From positions 28,426,501 through 28,490,500 of the forward strand of contig NC_084923.1 of the NCBI RefSeq assembly GCF_958298935.1: a stretch of 64,000 nt of DNA. Reading direction: 5' to 3'. Positions 1 to 11,347 of this stretch are shown one piece after another. The notes under the pieces are model-generated. The model was not told the DNA's origin, made no database searches, and saw nothing but the letters and a program-made list of their open reading frames with translations. A program made the translations under genes and the position numbers. Source of the stretch: Phragmites australis (Eukaryota; Streptophyta; Magnoliopsida; Poales; Poaceae). Every line of letters starts with the position of its first letter. Position 1 is the first letter of the stretch.

Positions 1-203
1 TCCACATACTTTTGGCCCTCAGATTTGGATCCTCGCATTCGCCTCCGTCTCGGTCATACATCCCACCTTCTCCGGTCATACCACCTGCTGCAATTTGGTA
101 AGAAATTCATAAGAGCTTGGTAAGACGCTTGAGAGTGTGTGATTCCACCTTCACCTCCACAACCCAGTAGTCGATAGGGATAATATATATATATATAGGA
201 AAA
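1..203 (+). other. CRM1 untranslated leader (probable)
   Basis: About 180 bp of non-coding sequence upstream of the MITE. It has no long frame and no recognisable LTR end or primer-binding site. Position between a missing 5' LTR and gag suggests the leader of CRM1. A short AT run (about 182-197) precedes the MITE. Confidence 0.4.
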
Positions 204-564
204 CTAGTATGTACTCCTGGGTGTATGTACTCCCACCTCTCATATACCACTTTTACACATGAGTTATACTTCTTTATCACTTTAAATATACTTTATTAGT
301 AATTATAAGATACTACAATACAAATCCCACGAAAATTTTTATGAAATTCCATGATTTTTATCTTAATTTGCGTATATACTTCTTTTATGTATAAAAAAGA
401 GTATATAGCAAAAATGAAAGGCTAACATTGAATTTTTTTTTCATACAACTCATATTGGAGTATCTTAGAATTAGTATTAGAGTATACTAAAAATGATAAA
501 AGAGTATAAAGTGTTTGTTTAGGTGGTATATTGCATGTGGGAGTACATACTCCTAGGAGTATAG
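204..564. mobile_element. MITE inserted in the CRM1 leader
   Basis: A 361 bp AT-rich block with no coding capacity. Its ends are long imperfect inverted repeats: the left begins CTAGTATGTACTCCTGGGTG, and the right end read backwards begins CTATACTCCTAGGAGTATG. Both then continue into TGTACTCCCAC and a tatacca block, giving about 40 bp of inverted repeat. The size and structure fit a MITE. AT-rich flanks make the target duplication ambiguous, so the superfamily is not assigned. Confidence 0.7.
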
Positions 565-572
565 AATAGGTG

Positions 573-574
<2 letters not shown>

Positions 575-640
<66 letters not shown>
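575..640. repeat. (AT)n microsatellite
   Basis: About 33 uninterrupted AT units lie between the MITE and the gag start. A shorter AT run (182-197) lies on the MITE's other side, so the MITE probably landed in a pre-existing AT tract. Confidence 0.95.
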
Positions 641-645
<5 letters not shown>

Positions 646-663
646 TCTTGTTTGCTACTAACC

Positions 664-1600
664 ATGGCAGGTAAAACGTTCGAGGAGGAGATGCGGAAAT
701 TCATGAGGAGTTATGGACATAAGATCGATGAACTGGTTGAGAGTGCGAACAATCAAACTGAGAAGACGGACGAGATGCAACAATTACTTCGGAGCCATGA
801 GACCCGACTTCAACATGTGGATGAAGCATTAGGTTCTGCTAACCGTATTATTGTTAATTTCACTGATAGGTTGAACAGGATGGAGACGCGCATTCCAGAG
901 AAGCCCCCAATGCAACATGGTATTCATGGCGACAATGGCCATCTTCAAGGTGCAGCCCATGAACATGAAGAGTCCGTCGCTGATGATGAAATTTTGAGGC
1001 AAGAGCATGACGCCTTTGATGCACGACAAAGGAACCGATTGAACTTCAACCGTCAAAGTATGAGAGGTAACAATTTTCAGCAACATAATACACGTGGTAA
1101 TGATGATCCATTTGCTAAAGTTAAGTTTACCATACCATCTTTTTCAGGTACTTATGATGCTGAAATATATCTAGATTGGGAGATGACGGTGGAACAAAAA
1201 TTTAATGCTCACCTAGTTCCTGAAGTGCATAGAGTTAGGCAAGCCACTAGTGAGTTTAAAGACTTTGCTATCATTTGGTGGAATAGGATATGCAATGATG
1301 GGTTATCGCCTACTACATGGGATGCTTTAAAGGTGGCTATGCGCAATAGATTTGTTCCACCATCTTTTAGACGTGATTTGCGTAAGAAATTATAGCGCTT
1401 AAACCAAGGCAACAGGTCAGTAGAAGAATATTATCAGGAGCTACAAATTGGTATGTTACGTTGTGATATTGTTGAGGATGAAGAGGCTGCTTTGGCACCT
1501 TTTATGGAGGGTTGAGATATGAAATTTAGGACATAGTAGATTACAAAGAATATGATAATATTCCTAGATTGTTCCAATTTGCATGTTTGGCAGAAAAAGA
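664..1600 (+). pseudogene. CRM1 gag, N-terminal part
   Basis: Capsid-precursor region of the CRM1 element. I take the ATG at 664 (MAGKTFEEEM) as the start; the upstream TTG/CTA codons of the frame are not a normal start. The first block is open for about 243 codons, ends in a charged capsid-like domain, and hits a TAG at 1393. The homologous position in CRM2 (near 14106) reads CAG, so this stop is a C-to-T change in this copy. After it the reading switches frame near 1510-1580 before continuing toward the zinc knuckle. Gag would assemble the cytoplasmic virus-like particle. It is non-functional here. Confidence 0.8.
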
Positions 1601-2896
1601 ATTGCAGGGACGACAACAGAGATCAAAGAACATTTTGGAAGAACGTCTACACCAAGATCAACGCCGGGGCAAGTTAAAACCATTCCACCTTTTGCTACAC
1701 GGTCTACTGCCCCCTCCACGAGTAGGGCGCGTTCAACAGGACCTACTACACCATCACATGCAACTAAGGTAAGTAAATCTACTAGTGTGCAGGCCCCCGC
1801 TAAGAGTTCTTCTTCGGTTGCTTCCACGGGCCGTACAACTGGGATTGTTTGCCACCGATGCAAGGGAATGGGCCATATCATGAAGGACTGCCGAAGTCAG
1901 CGCGCGTACATTGCAACAGAAGATGGTGGTTATGTAAGTGCTAGTGATATTGAGGATGAATATGTACTGGCTGCTAATATTGCAGGTGAAGCAGACGAGA
2001 CAGAAAATGATGCTGATGATGGAGAGGAACAAGTAGCTGCTGTTGATACAGGGAGATACGTGAGCCTTGTTGTACAACGAGTTCTAAGTGCACAAATGGG
2101 GATAGCAGAGCAAAATCAGCAGCACAACTTGTTTCAATCCAGATTTCTTGTGAAGGAGAGAGCTTGCAGAGTCATCATTGATGGAGGTAGCTGCAACAAC
2201 CTTGCCTGGTCCGAGATGGTCGAGAAGCTTGGTTTGACCACACAGCCACACCCACGCCCCTACTACTTCCAATGGTTCAATTCGTGTGGTAAGTTGAAGG
2301 TAAACAAAGTTGTGAGAGTACAATTTTTAACTGGTAATTATAAAGACAATGCAGACTTTGATGTAGTGCCTATGCAAGCATGCTCTTTGCTGCTAGGTAG
2401 GCCTTGGATATATGATAATGATGTTTTGCACCATGGTAGAGCTAATACCTACTCATTCTCACATAAGGGTAAGAAGATTAAGTTGTTGCCTAGGACACCT
2501 ACTGAAATTTTGAAAGATAAAGTAGAACGTGCTGAAAATGAAAGAAAATGCAATGATAACAAATCTGAAAATCAGGTTGTACCTAAAAATGTTTTTCCAC
2601 TTCAACATGAGAACAAAAATACACATGCTAGGAAAGACACCATTAAGTTGAAGGGTGCTGCCATGTTAGCTACTAAATCTGAAATTTCTGATTTATTAGC
2701 ACATAATTCATTTTGCTATGCTTTGATTTGCAAAGAGGCCTTGTTTACACTTGAGGATATGCCTCCCTCTTTGCCTCCTGCTGTTGCTAACTTTTTGCAG
2801 GAGTATGCTGATGTGTTTCCAAGTGAAATACCCCCGGGACTGCCACCTTGGAGAGGAATTGAGCATCAAATTGACTTGATTCCGGGAGCTACTTAA
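1583..2896 (+). pseudogene. CRM1 gag zinc knuckle and protease
   Basis: This 437-codon open block holds the nucleic-acid-binding and processing parts of the polyprotein. At 1850-1891 there is a CCHC zinc knuckle (CHRCKGMGHIMKDC). An acidic linker follows. The aspartic protease active site reads VIIDGGS at about 2171-2191; D-G-G replaces the commoner D-S/T-G and is usual for this plant lineage. A later LLLGRPW motif near 2385 is the second protease landmark. The block ends at a TAA (2894-2896) just before RT, although the same frame reopens at once, so this is a nonsense mutation and not a domain boundary. Confidence 0.8.
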
Positions 2897-2965
2897 CTAA
2901 ATCCAGCTGCATATAGGACTAACCCAGAAGAGACTAAGGAGATTCAACGACAAGTCCAAGATTTA

Positions 2966-4090
2966 TTGGACCGAGGGTATGTACGAGAAAGTCTTAGTCC
3001 ATGTGCTGTTCCTGTTATTTTGGTTCCTAAGAAAGATGGTAGTTGGCGAATGTGTGTTGATTGTAGAGCCATTAATAATATCATAATTAGGTATCGTCAT
3101 CCTATTCCTATGCTAGACGACATGCTTGATGAGTTGAGTGGTGCTATAATTTTCACTAAAATTGACTTGCGGAGTGGATACCACCAAATTAGAATGAAAC
3201 TTGGAGATGAATGGAAGACCGCATTTAAGACTAAGTTTGGGTTGTATGAGTGGTTAGTGATGCCTTTTGGGTTAACTAATGCACCTAGTACCTTCATGCG
3301 ATTAATGAACGAAGTTTTACGTGCTTTTATTGGAAAATTTGTGGTGGTTTATTTTGATGATATCTTGATTTATAGCAAGTCACATGATCTACATTTTGAT
3401 CACATACGTGTTGTTTTTAATGCTTTAAGAAATGCGTTTCTTGGTTATGTTGTGACACCACAGGGAATTGAGGTGGATGAGGCAAAGATTGAAGCCATCC
3501 AAAGCTGGCCGACGCCTACTACTGTGTCACAGGTGCAGAGCTTCCATGGCCTTGCTGGATTCTATCATCATTTTGTACGGGATTTCAGTACCATTGCCGC
3601 ACCATTGAATGAATTGACAAAGAAAGGAGTGTCTTTCCAATGGGGTCCTGCACAAGTGAAGGCATTCAACCTTTTGAAAGAGAAGCTCACTCAAGCACCA
3701 CTACTCCAACTCCCTGATTTTGGTAAGACTTTTGAAATTGAGTGTGATGCTAGTGAAATTGGGATAGGTGGAGTATTGATTCAAGAAGGTAAGCCTGTTG
3801 CATATTTTAGTGAGAAATTAAATGGGCCTAGTCTTAATTACTCTACTTATGATAAGGAATTATATGCTTTAGTTCGTGTTCTTGAAACATGGCAACAATT
3901 ATTTATGGCCCAAGGAATTTGTTATACATTCGGATCATGAATCACTTAAACATATTAGAAGTCAAGCAAAATTGAATAGACGTCATGCTAAATGGGTAGA
4001 ATTTGTTGAGTCATTTCCTTATGTGATTAAACACAAGAAAGGTAAAGAAAATATCATTACTGATGCCTTATCTAGACGATATACCATATT
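2966..4090 (+). pseudogene. CRM1 reverse transcriptase and RNase H
   Basis: Reverse transcriptase copies the element's RNA to DNA. RT motifs seen are [16 protein letters not shown], the [13 protein letters not shown] region, [12 protein letters not shown] and the catalytic YFDD (3350-3361). Shortly after, at about 3434-3438, the frame jumps from [12 protein letters not shown] directly to FLGYVV; about 20 residues present in the related element B are missing without loss of frame. RNase H starts near 3730 with [12 protein letters not shown] frameshift near 3897 moves the rest ([17 protein letters not shown]) into another frame, and another shift follows near 4090. Confidence 0.85.
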
Positions 4091-4096
4091 GTCCAA

Positions 4097-5473
4097 TTGG
4101 ATCATAGAATTTTCGATTTGGAGAAAATAAAAGATTTGTATGCTACTGATTTGGACTTTAAAGAAGTGATAGAACATTGTAAAGAAGGAAGAGAATGGAA
4201 TAAATATGTGTTGAATGATGGTTTGCTCTATCGTGCTAACAAGCTATGCATTCCAGCTATCTCTGTTCGTCTTTTGTTGTTGTAGGAGGCACATGGAGGA
4301 GGTTTGATGGCGCATTGTGGAGCAAAGAAGACCGAAGATGTGCTGGTTGCCCACTTCTTTTGGTCAAAGATGAGACGTGATGTCGAGCGCTACGTGTCAC
4401 GCTGCACTACTTGCAATAAAGCTAAGTCTCGCTTAAATCCACATGGTCTTTATATGCCTCTTCCTGTTCCTAGTGTACCTTGAGAGGAAATTTCTATGGA
4501 CTTTGTTTTAGGGTTGCCTAGAACAAAGAGGGGGAGGGATAGTATTTTTGTGGTTGTGGTCATTTTTAAAAAATGGCACATTTTATACCTTGTCACAAGA
4601 GCGATGATGCTACAAATATAGCTGATTTGTTTTTCAGGAAAATTATTCGCCTACATGGAGTGCCCAATACCATTGTCTCAGATCGCGATGCGAAATTTTT
4701 GAGTCACTTTTGGATGTCACTTTGGAATAAATTGGGAACGAAGCTAGTGTTTTCTACTACATATCATCCTCAAACCGATGGACAAACGGAGATCGTTAAC
4801 CGCACGTTATCTACCATGTTGCGGGCTGTTTTGAAGAAAAACTTGAAGCTGTGGGAAGAGTGTTCATATAGAGTTTGCTTACAACAGGTCCGTCCACTCC
4901 ACCACCAAGGTAAGTCCGTTTCAGGTTGTATATGGTTCTAATCCACGTGCTCCTATTGATTTGCTACCTTTGCCTATTTCTGAAAAGTTGAATTTTGATG
5001 CTAAGACACGTGCTGAACTGATTCTTAAAATGCATGAATTAACTAAAGAAAATATTGAGAAGATGAATGAAAAATATCGTGCTTATGGTAGCCAGGGTAG
5101 GAAACATTTAACTTTTGAACCGGGTGATCTTGTTTGGATACACTTGCGTAAAGATCGTTTTCCCGAGTTGAGGAAATCTAAATTGATGCCTCGAGCTGAT
5201 GGTCCTTTTAAAATACTCAAGAAGATTAATGATAATGCATATAAGCTTGAGTTGCCTGCAGATTTCGAGGTTAATCCCACATTTAACGTTTCAGACTTAA
5301 AGCCGTATGTGGGAGAAGAAGATGAGATTGAGTCGAGGACGACTCCAATTCAAGAGGGGGAGGATGATGAGGACATCACTCCTTCGGTTACACGCACCAC
5401 AAATATTCCTCCTTCCGCTGCTGTAATTCAAGGTCCTTTGATAAGAGCTCGTGCACAAGAACTTAATTATTAG
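4097..5473 (+). pseudogene. CRM1 integrase with CR-like tail overlapping the 3' LTR
   Basis: Integrase inserts the cDNA into the chromosome. The N-terminal HHCC zinc region lies at about 4286-4420 (CTTC seen). The catalytic D,D,E residues sit in [15 protein letters not shown] and [10 protein letters not shown]. The region is broken by a TAG at 4284-4286, a TGA near 4481 and a frame change near 4570 and 4935. The C-terminal block (4961-5473) has FEPGDLVWIHL and FNVSDLKPYVG, then crosses the LTR start at 5365 and ends with GPLIRARAQELNY and TAG. The same frame stays open past that TAG to 5689. Such a tail fits the CR motif of CRM elements, known to help target centromeric chromatin. Confidence 0.8.
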
Positions 5474-6207
5474 GTGAACTCGTTCCTCGCTGTCCATACA
5501 AATGTTTCTAAGGATTGGATGCTACTAACTTATTGTGATGATTTTATTATCCTTAGGAACCTGAGAGAAGATCCATATAAGCACAAGTGTAACCGGAGGG
5601 CTACCGCGTATAAATCCAGTTCTGTCCCCAAGATCAATTCGGAATCGGAATTACAGACAGCACCAAATTCAAACGACCATAACTCTTGATTCCCAAAGGT
5701 GGTTGAGGCCCATGAGTACTTGTTGCAAAGGTCGCGGAGTCTTCTTTCATACGGATCCGACTTCATCTCCAAATACCTTCTGTGCTGTCTGGAATCGGCA
5801 AAACAAGTCGCGCCGCTCTACCAGTCCGAATCAGTTTGGGCCTTGGGCCTTGTAATTGAGTTGTATTCGAGCTCCATCAGTTGTGGCCGAATCCTTTCTC
5901 CTCCTAGCTTATAAATAGATAGCCGCCCCTCTTCTAGGGTTCGGGTTTTGCTTAGATTACAACTAGACATTTTGTCAGTTTTTTCGCCGTTCATCGGTTT
6001 GTGGAACCCCAACTAGACATTGATTGCTTGCAGGAACAACAACCCTCGTGGTAAGGTCGATCGTGTGCGAGCGTGGTTGATAACGACAGTCGTGCAGGTG
6101 TAACGAATTGCGAGGTGACAATCTGCGGGTTGAAAGCCTCCAAGTGTCAACGTCCTCACGACGAAATCAATCGAACCTATCGGAAGATCGGGCCGCTGTT
6201 CTTATCA
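5365..6207 (+). repeat. CRM1 3' LTR
   Basis: The LTR begins TGATGAGGACATC directly after a purine tract (AGAGGGGGAGGA, 5353-5364) and ends TTATCA, so its ends mirror each other (TGATGA/TCATCA type). The boundaries are confirmed by alignment by eye with the CRM2 LTR (15319-16154). A TATA box (TTATAAATA) lies at about 5909-5917. Its first part is coding sequence for the integrase tail. Confidence 0.85.
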
Positions 6208-7096
6208 GCCTCGCCACCTCGTCTTGGGCCTCGTCACTGGACGTAGCTAGGGCATGGCACCATGTGCACCCGGTCGCCCTTGTCAAAATCCATTGTTGTA
6301 GGGCACCACATAACAACGATAAGATGAGCCACCCAAAAAATAGATACCAGGTCTGGGAAGCCCTGGTCGACCTCTCACCTGTAGGGTTGCCACTTCTAGG
6401 CATGCCTCCAAGTCCTCTAGGGGACCCAGGGCCACGAACTGCTCTATCCCTCCGCTCTTAAGGAGAGACGAAGCCAAGGCAAAGGCCCTCAACGCCTCTG
6501 GGCACAGCACAAAGTTGTCTAGAGTAAGGGCCTCTAGACCGATTCCGCCCTCTACTGATGTAGAGTCAGCCCCCGTAGAGGGTTCAGCTCCGCCGAAATT
6601 GGCCCTCAAAGCCAAAACATGAACCGACTTGGTCGCATGTGGTGGTGGAGCCACGCTCACCGGAGTGGCCATCGGGAGCACCCCCGGAGGGATCATCAAT
6701 TCTCGCTGGGGCTCTGGAGGCTCCGAAACAGGGGCCGAGGGTGGGTGTACCTACCTTGGTAGCCCCTAAAACACCCCGAGAGCATAAGTTAGGATCTCAG
6801 TGCATCGCTACAATTGGATGTAAACCAACAAAGTAATAATGTCTCACCTGGTCATGTAACGCCCTCATCCTCTGAGTCGACAAACCCCCAATAAAGATCC
6901 AGGGAGGCCTCACACCCTCTTTAGCTCTAACCGTGGCTGACAAGGTCTAAAAGAGCCGGACCCTTTCCCTGGTCGCCTCCCCTGAGATGGGCCTAATCTT
7001 TGGCCAAGCCACCTGCATCCCCATCCTGCCTCTAATGCTTCATGCCATCCGGTGATGCTCCAGACGACTCATCCACCGAGCTGGTCTACGAGCCCT
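6208..7096 (-). pseudogene. Tat1 antisense ORF, 3' portion
   Basis: Minus-strand, GC-rich, partly open sequence (longest stretch 6283-6699, 138 codons). It continues the antisense ORF that starts near 12578, from which it is separated by the hAT element. The readable part is rich in alanine, leucine and glutamate (for example LEDLEACLEVATLQ), as in the C-terminal halves of such Tat antisense proteins. No catalytic motif is visible. The function of these proteins is unknown. Several stops make it a pseudogene. Confidence 0.5.
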
Positions 7097-7259
7097 CAGA
7101 GGTAGGTGGGTTCGAGTCGGGTTTGGGTGGAGCAAAATCATGCCCGACCTGAAACCCGCTAGCTCCAACCCTACCTGAACCCAAAATACTAAACGGGCTA
7201 AAACTGAAACCCGAACCCATCGGGTGCCCGTCGGGTTTTGAGCACCCATCGGGTTCAGT

Positions 7260-7990
7260 TCAGCAGCGCATTTCAGCAAGCCAACAACAGATTTCAGCAG
7301 TAAGCTAGCACAACATTTCATCATGAGCAGAGCAGCAAGCCAGCAACAAATTTCATATTTCAGCACTAACAAGTGTTATTTCAGCACTACTAAGTACTAA
7401 CAGCACTAACAACAGCAGCACTTAAGCCATCAGCAGATATTACAAGTTCAAGAACCAAGAGAAGACTTCAAGTGTTCAACTTCAACAATCAATAGAACAC
7501 TAAGTTTAGTTCAGCAATCACACTCAAATTTTACAAGTTCATGCATGCTCATCGTGCCAACAGTTCATTACAAGTATTTATTACAAGCTCATACATGCCA
7601 AATAAGTAGAACATATTATAAAGGCTATCCTTTGTCCAGCTCCAAACCACCAAGGCTCTAACAGCAGCACTGCTGCAGGCCCACATGGATAGCACAGGTC
7701 ACCAACAATATTCAATAGAAGCATGATCATTCAATTATTGTAGATTCGAGGTCATCCTAAAGCAGTGAAACATCAAATATACAATGAGTTATAAATATTA
7801 GGAGGTAAAAAAATAATTATTGATGGTAGAATAATACCATTTCTTCTTCTTCATCCTCTAGACAAGTCATTAATGCATTCATAGTGGTGGACTCAGGACC
7901 TAATAGAATAGAGTATGCAAATTGCAAAAGTTAGTTCTATCATAATTGAAAAAATGAAAAAAAAGACTAAAATATTGAACTTTAAGTAAA
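7260..7990. other. hAT 3' non-coding region
   Basis: Downstream flank of the transposase within the transposon. It is rich in CAGCA/TTTCAGCA words (about 7260-7450) and then AT-rich. No open frame of note and no RNA gene seen. Confidence 0.5.
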
Positions 7991-10098
7991 CTATTTACCT
8001 AACATGTCAGCACGAGACCAAGCTTGCATACACTTAAGTGCTTCTACCATTTTTGGTGCAAGGCTACTACGATGTGGACTAAGTATCCTCCCATCGGTAC
8101 TAAATGCTGATTCAGATGCTACTATGGTCACAAGATGATATCTCGAGCAATATTTCATAGAGTAGGAAATATGAGATCTGCATACTGCCACCAATGAATG
8201 ATGTCTAGATCCATTGTTCTAGACAACAACAACTCTTCCAAGTATAAATCCAACTCTGTACGCGCATAAGAAGATGGCACATCTGGCTTCGAAGAAAGGT
8301 ATTTATCAAGTATGCTATTGACTAAAACATCTCCTAAGTTTGAAGCAGCACTAGTACTAGGAGCATGGGCACCATGTGTTGTTGCAACAACCTCCATAGG
8401 GCCTTGGTATTGTGCCACCAAGCTGTACAACAAATTTCTGACTTCTGTAACTTCCATAGTTGCGACTTCTGGTCCATAAATACCATCAAAAAGAGCATTC
8501 AAGAGACGAAGTTTGTTTCTAGGATCTAAAACAATAGCAACTGCCATAAGACCATGAACATCTGACCAATATTTCTCAAACTTCAATTTCATCTTTTTTG
8601 ACATTTCTTCAATCTTGGGATCATTACTCGCTTGCCATGTCTTTATAGACAAATAAATACTGCAGACTTTAGGAAAGAAAATGTAGTTGTCACATAACGA
8701 GTGCCTGACAGTAGCTCAGTTATATCAACAACAACCTCAATATATCACAAAGCTCTCTATCCAAACTTCCAATCATCACTAGTTGGACAAATTGGATTGA
8801 ATTTCTTTTCACGTTGTGCAAGACGAACAAATACTTCTTGATACTCCAATGCAGTACTAAGCATGGTAAAAGTGGAGTTCCATCTAGTTTTACAATCTAG
8901 GCCAATTCTTTTGTTGTATGAAATGTTCATTTGGGAAGCCATTTTTTCAAGGCTTTCATGCCTTTTTGGAGTGGCTGACCAATATCCAACACTATCACAA
9001 ACCCTCTCAATGCCCTTCTCCATGACCACCAATCCGCCTTTCAGAATCAAATTTAAGATATGTGCAGCACAACACATGTGCAATAATTAACCTTTTAAGA
9101 GAAGTGAGGTAAGAGGCAACTTATCGAGCATGTTGACCATAAGACTATCATTGGCGGTGCAATTTGTCAAGAGTGATGGATGATACCTTCCTCTCAATCC
9201 GCCAATCCATGAGAACCTCATGAAGAACATCACTAATAAGTTCACCGGTGTGCGGGGCTAGCACATAAATGAACCTGCAAAATAAGAATGACCAAATGAG
9301 ATAGAAGCACTAGAATAACCAAAAGAAACAAAGGGAATCTATGCATAAGAATCTTCATTATGACCTAAGAAGGAAAATTTTTAGTTTCCAATCATCATCA
9401 GGGAAATGCATTGTTACTGCCATGTAGCCTTTCTTTTGATGACTTGCTATCCACATATATGTAGTCACAGCAATGCGAGATTCGCATTTTTGAAAGTACC
9501 TGAGCAGTGAGACCTATTGGACTTTATGCATATCCAAAATATCCTTCCTAATTGTGTTTCTTGACACTACCTTAAACAATGGTTGCATTGCAGCACAAAA
9601 CTTGCGAAACCCAGCATGATCAACCATAGACAATGGATATTCATGGACACATATCATTACTGCTAGTTCTTTCCTCAAAGATCTTGATCGAAGACATATT
9701 TCTCAACAGTAACCGTGCCATCTTGATTTGAAGATAATTTCAAAGTAGATTGCTCAATACTAATCTGCTGCCTGATGAGACTCGCAAACCTTGAGATGGT
9801 TATGCAAGTGTGTAGTCCCATTTTTTGAGCTAACTGAAAGTAATTTACTATACCAATTCTCCCCTATTTTTACTCTTCCATACTGCTCCCTTGCAACAGA
9901 TTTAAGTTTTCTTTTATTCCCAATAGTGACACTATCATCTATCAACACATCATCCGTACCATCACATGGTTGTGTAGGATCTCCTGTGGTGGCATTAGGA
10001 TATTGACTAGAGGGGCAAGATGGTGCTGCCTGTGTACCAATCGAAGCAGCAGCACCCATAGCATGTGACGAGCTTGAACCTAGAGTAGACATTTCCAA
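7991..10098 (-). pseudogene. hAT transposase (RICESLEEPER-like)
   Basis: Cut-and-paste transposase, read from 10098 leftwards. The N-terminus resembles a BED zinc finger, but only its second half is intact (NGTTHLHNHLKVC); the first cysteine pair appears lost. The RNase H-like core follows (CRKF-type FRKFCAAMQPLFK, ITTYMWIASHQKKGYMAVT, and MCCAAHILNLI near 9070). DCKTRWNSTFTML (near 8890) and the DUF4413-like region (8155-8652) come next. The hAT dimerisation domain is VASESAFSTDGRILSPHRSS (about 8060-8120). A GT-AG intron at about 9275-9364 restores the core frame. Frameshifts near 8700 and 8190 break it. It would be nuclear. Related domesticated genes exist, but the decay argues against host use here. 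Confidence 0.85.
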
Positions 10099-10399
10099 CC
10101 TAATAAATGAACAAAGATGAGCACCTTATTCAAACACTCAGAATGAAACTTTCCAAATTCAGTAACATGTATAACATGATTACACCATGTTTTGCTATTT
10201 GAGACCTTATGAAACAATCCCACGATGCTTATATACCAATCATAATTAAGCAAACCAGAATAGTCATCATATAGAAGTAACAGCCAATCTAGTATGTATA
10301 TGCACTTGCAAGAGTTTGGAAATTCCAACATAAAATATTGATATAATTGAAAAAACTGAATTTATCATTCATGAAAAACATAAATACTATAGGTAAACT

Positions 10400-11150
10400 A
10401 GCTTGAACCCATAATTCATGAATGACAAATGGATCTTGGCGCTCACCTTGCGAAGTTGTGGTTCTTCGATGGAAAGATGGATGGATCGGTCGGCGTTGGA
10501 CATGGGGAGCACACTGCACTGTGTGCAGCACCAGCACAGGAGAGAATCCAGACAGAGGAGGTCACCGGCCGGGGGAAGGAGGAGCTTGCAGATTCATCAT
10601 GCCAGGGAGGGAGGAGGTCGTTGGTTGCGGAAGACTTGGCATCTTGGTGGTCATGTGTGGGTGCGTGGCGGTGGCCGATTGGTGGTCAACGGGTGACCGG
10701 CGGCTACGGCTTTGGTTTGGACACTTGGACCACTAGGCGGTGGTGACTTGTTGCTGCAGCGCTACCGGGTGCCGCGGGCAACAAGGCGACGCGACCAAGA
10801 CTGCCGGGCACCGGAAGGGAGTTGATTTGTGGATGTGGATCTACCGGGAGCCCGGGACGCAACCAGGACGGCAAGACGGCCGGACGTGACCAGGACGGCA
10901 GGACCAAGGCACCATGTAAGGGGGATGAAGTGACATGCACACGCTGGAAGGGCGGCCGGACCAGCGCGGGGAATGACCGAAGGCGCAGAACCGCGGGCGC
11001 CGGAAGGAGTGGATGTGGATCTGTGGATGGCCCCGTGGTGTGGTTGTGAGCCTGTGACCGTGCGGCGGCTTGAGGTTGCGTCTGGGAGTGGATGAGGTTG
11101 CAGGCTTGCGACTGAGAGTGGAAGTAGATAGGTAGGATTTCAGTTTACAC
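10400..11150. other. hAT 5' non-coding region, GC-rich
   Basis: GC-rich stretch upstream of the transposase. Overlapping open frames occur on both strands, but none resembles a known protein, and they are better explained by base composition. It probably holds the transposase promoter and leader. Confidence 0.5.
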
Positions 11151-11347
11151 GGGTAGGCTGAGCTATTGCAATACTATACCGGGTAACCTATGGGCACCCA
11201 CGATGAAATTCAAAACCCGAGCCCGATCCGACCCTAATCGGGTACCTGACTCGCTAGACCCACAGGCGAAAATTCATATCCGAACCCGTACCCAACGGGT
11301 GCAGAACCTGTGGGTACCCCAACCCATGGGTCCAATTGCCAGCCCTA

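Larger units (their letters stand above)
1..6207 (+). mobile_element. CRM-type Ty3/gypsy chromovirus, decayed (CRM1)
   Basis: An LTR retrotransposon running plus-strand from the window edge to its 3' LTR. Domain order gag, CCHC knuckle, protease, reverse transcriptase, RNase H, integrase is that of Ty3/gypsy. The assignment to the centromeric CRM clade rests on three things seen: the LTR starts TGATGAGGA, the pol frame runs over the LTR start, and the tail carries a GPLIRARAQ-like stretch resembling the CR motif of CRM elements. The 5' LTR is not in the window. The body has several premature stops and frameshifts plus a deletion inside RT, so it cannot be autonomous. Clade call is from memory of the family. 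Confidence 0.75.
7097..11347 (-). mobile_element. hAT (Ac-type) DNA transposon
   Basis: A 4.2 kb element with subterminal clusters of GGGTT/ACCCG-type motifs at both ends (about 7100-7250 and 11150-11340), a hallmark of plant hAT elements. It holds a minus-strand transposase. The right end reads ...CCAATTGCCAGCCCTA, like the TAGGGCTGGCAA termini of many plant hATs; the left end is less clear. AGCCCTC at 7091-7097 and AGCCCTA at 11341-11347 look like a decayed target duplication. It sits in the Tat1 antisense ORF. Exact ends are uncertain by several bases. Confidence 0.75.

Noticed and set aside
10418..10746. Overlapping plus-strand open frames of about 100 codons
   Set aside because: They lie in the GC-rich flank of the hAT element, overlap in three frames and resemble no known protein.
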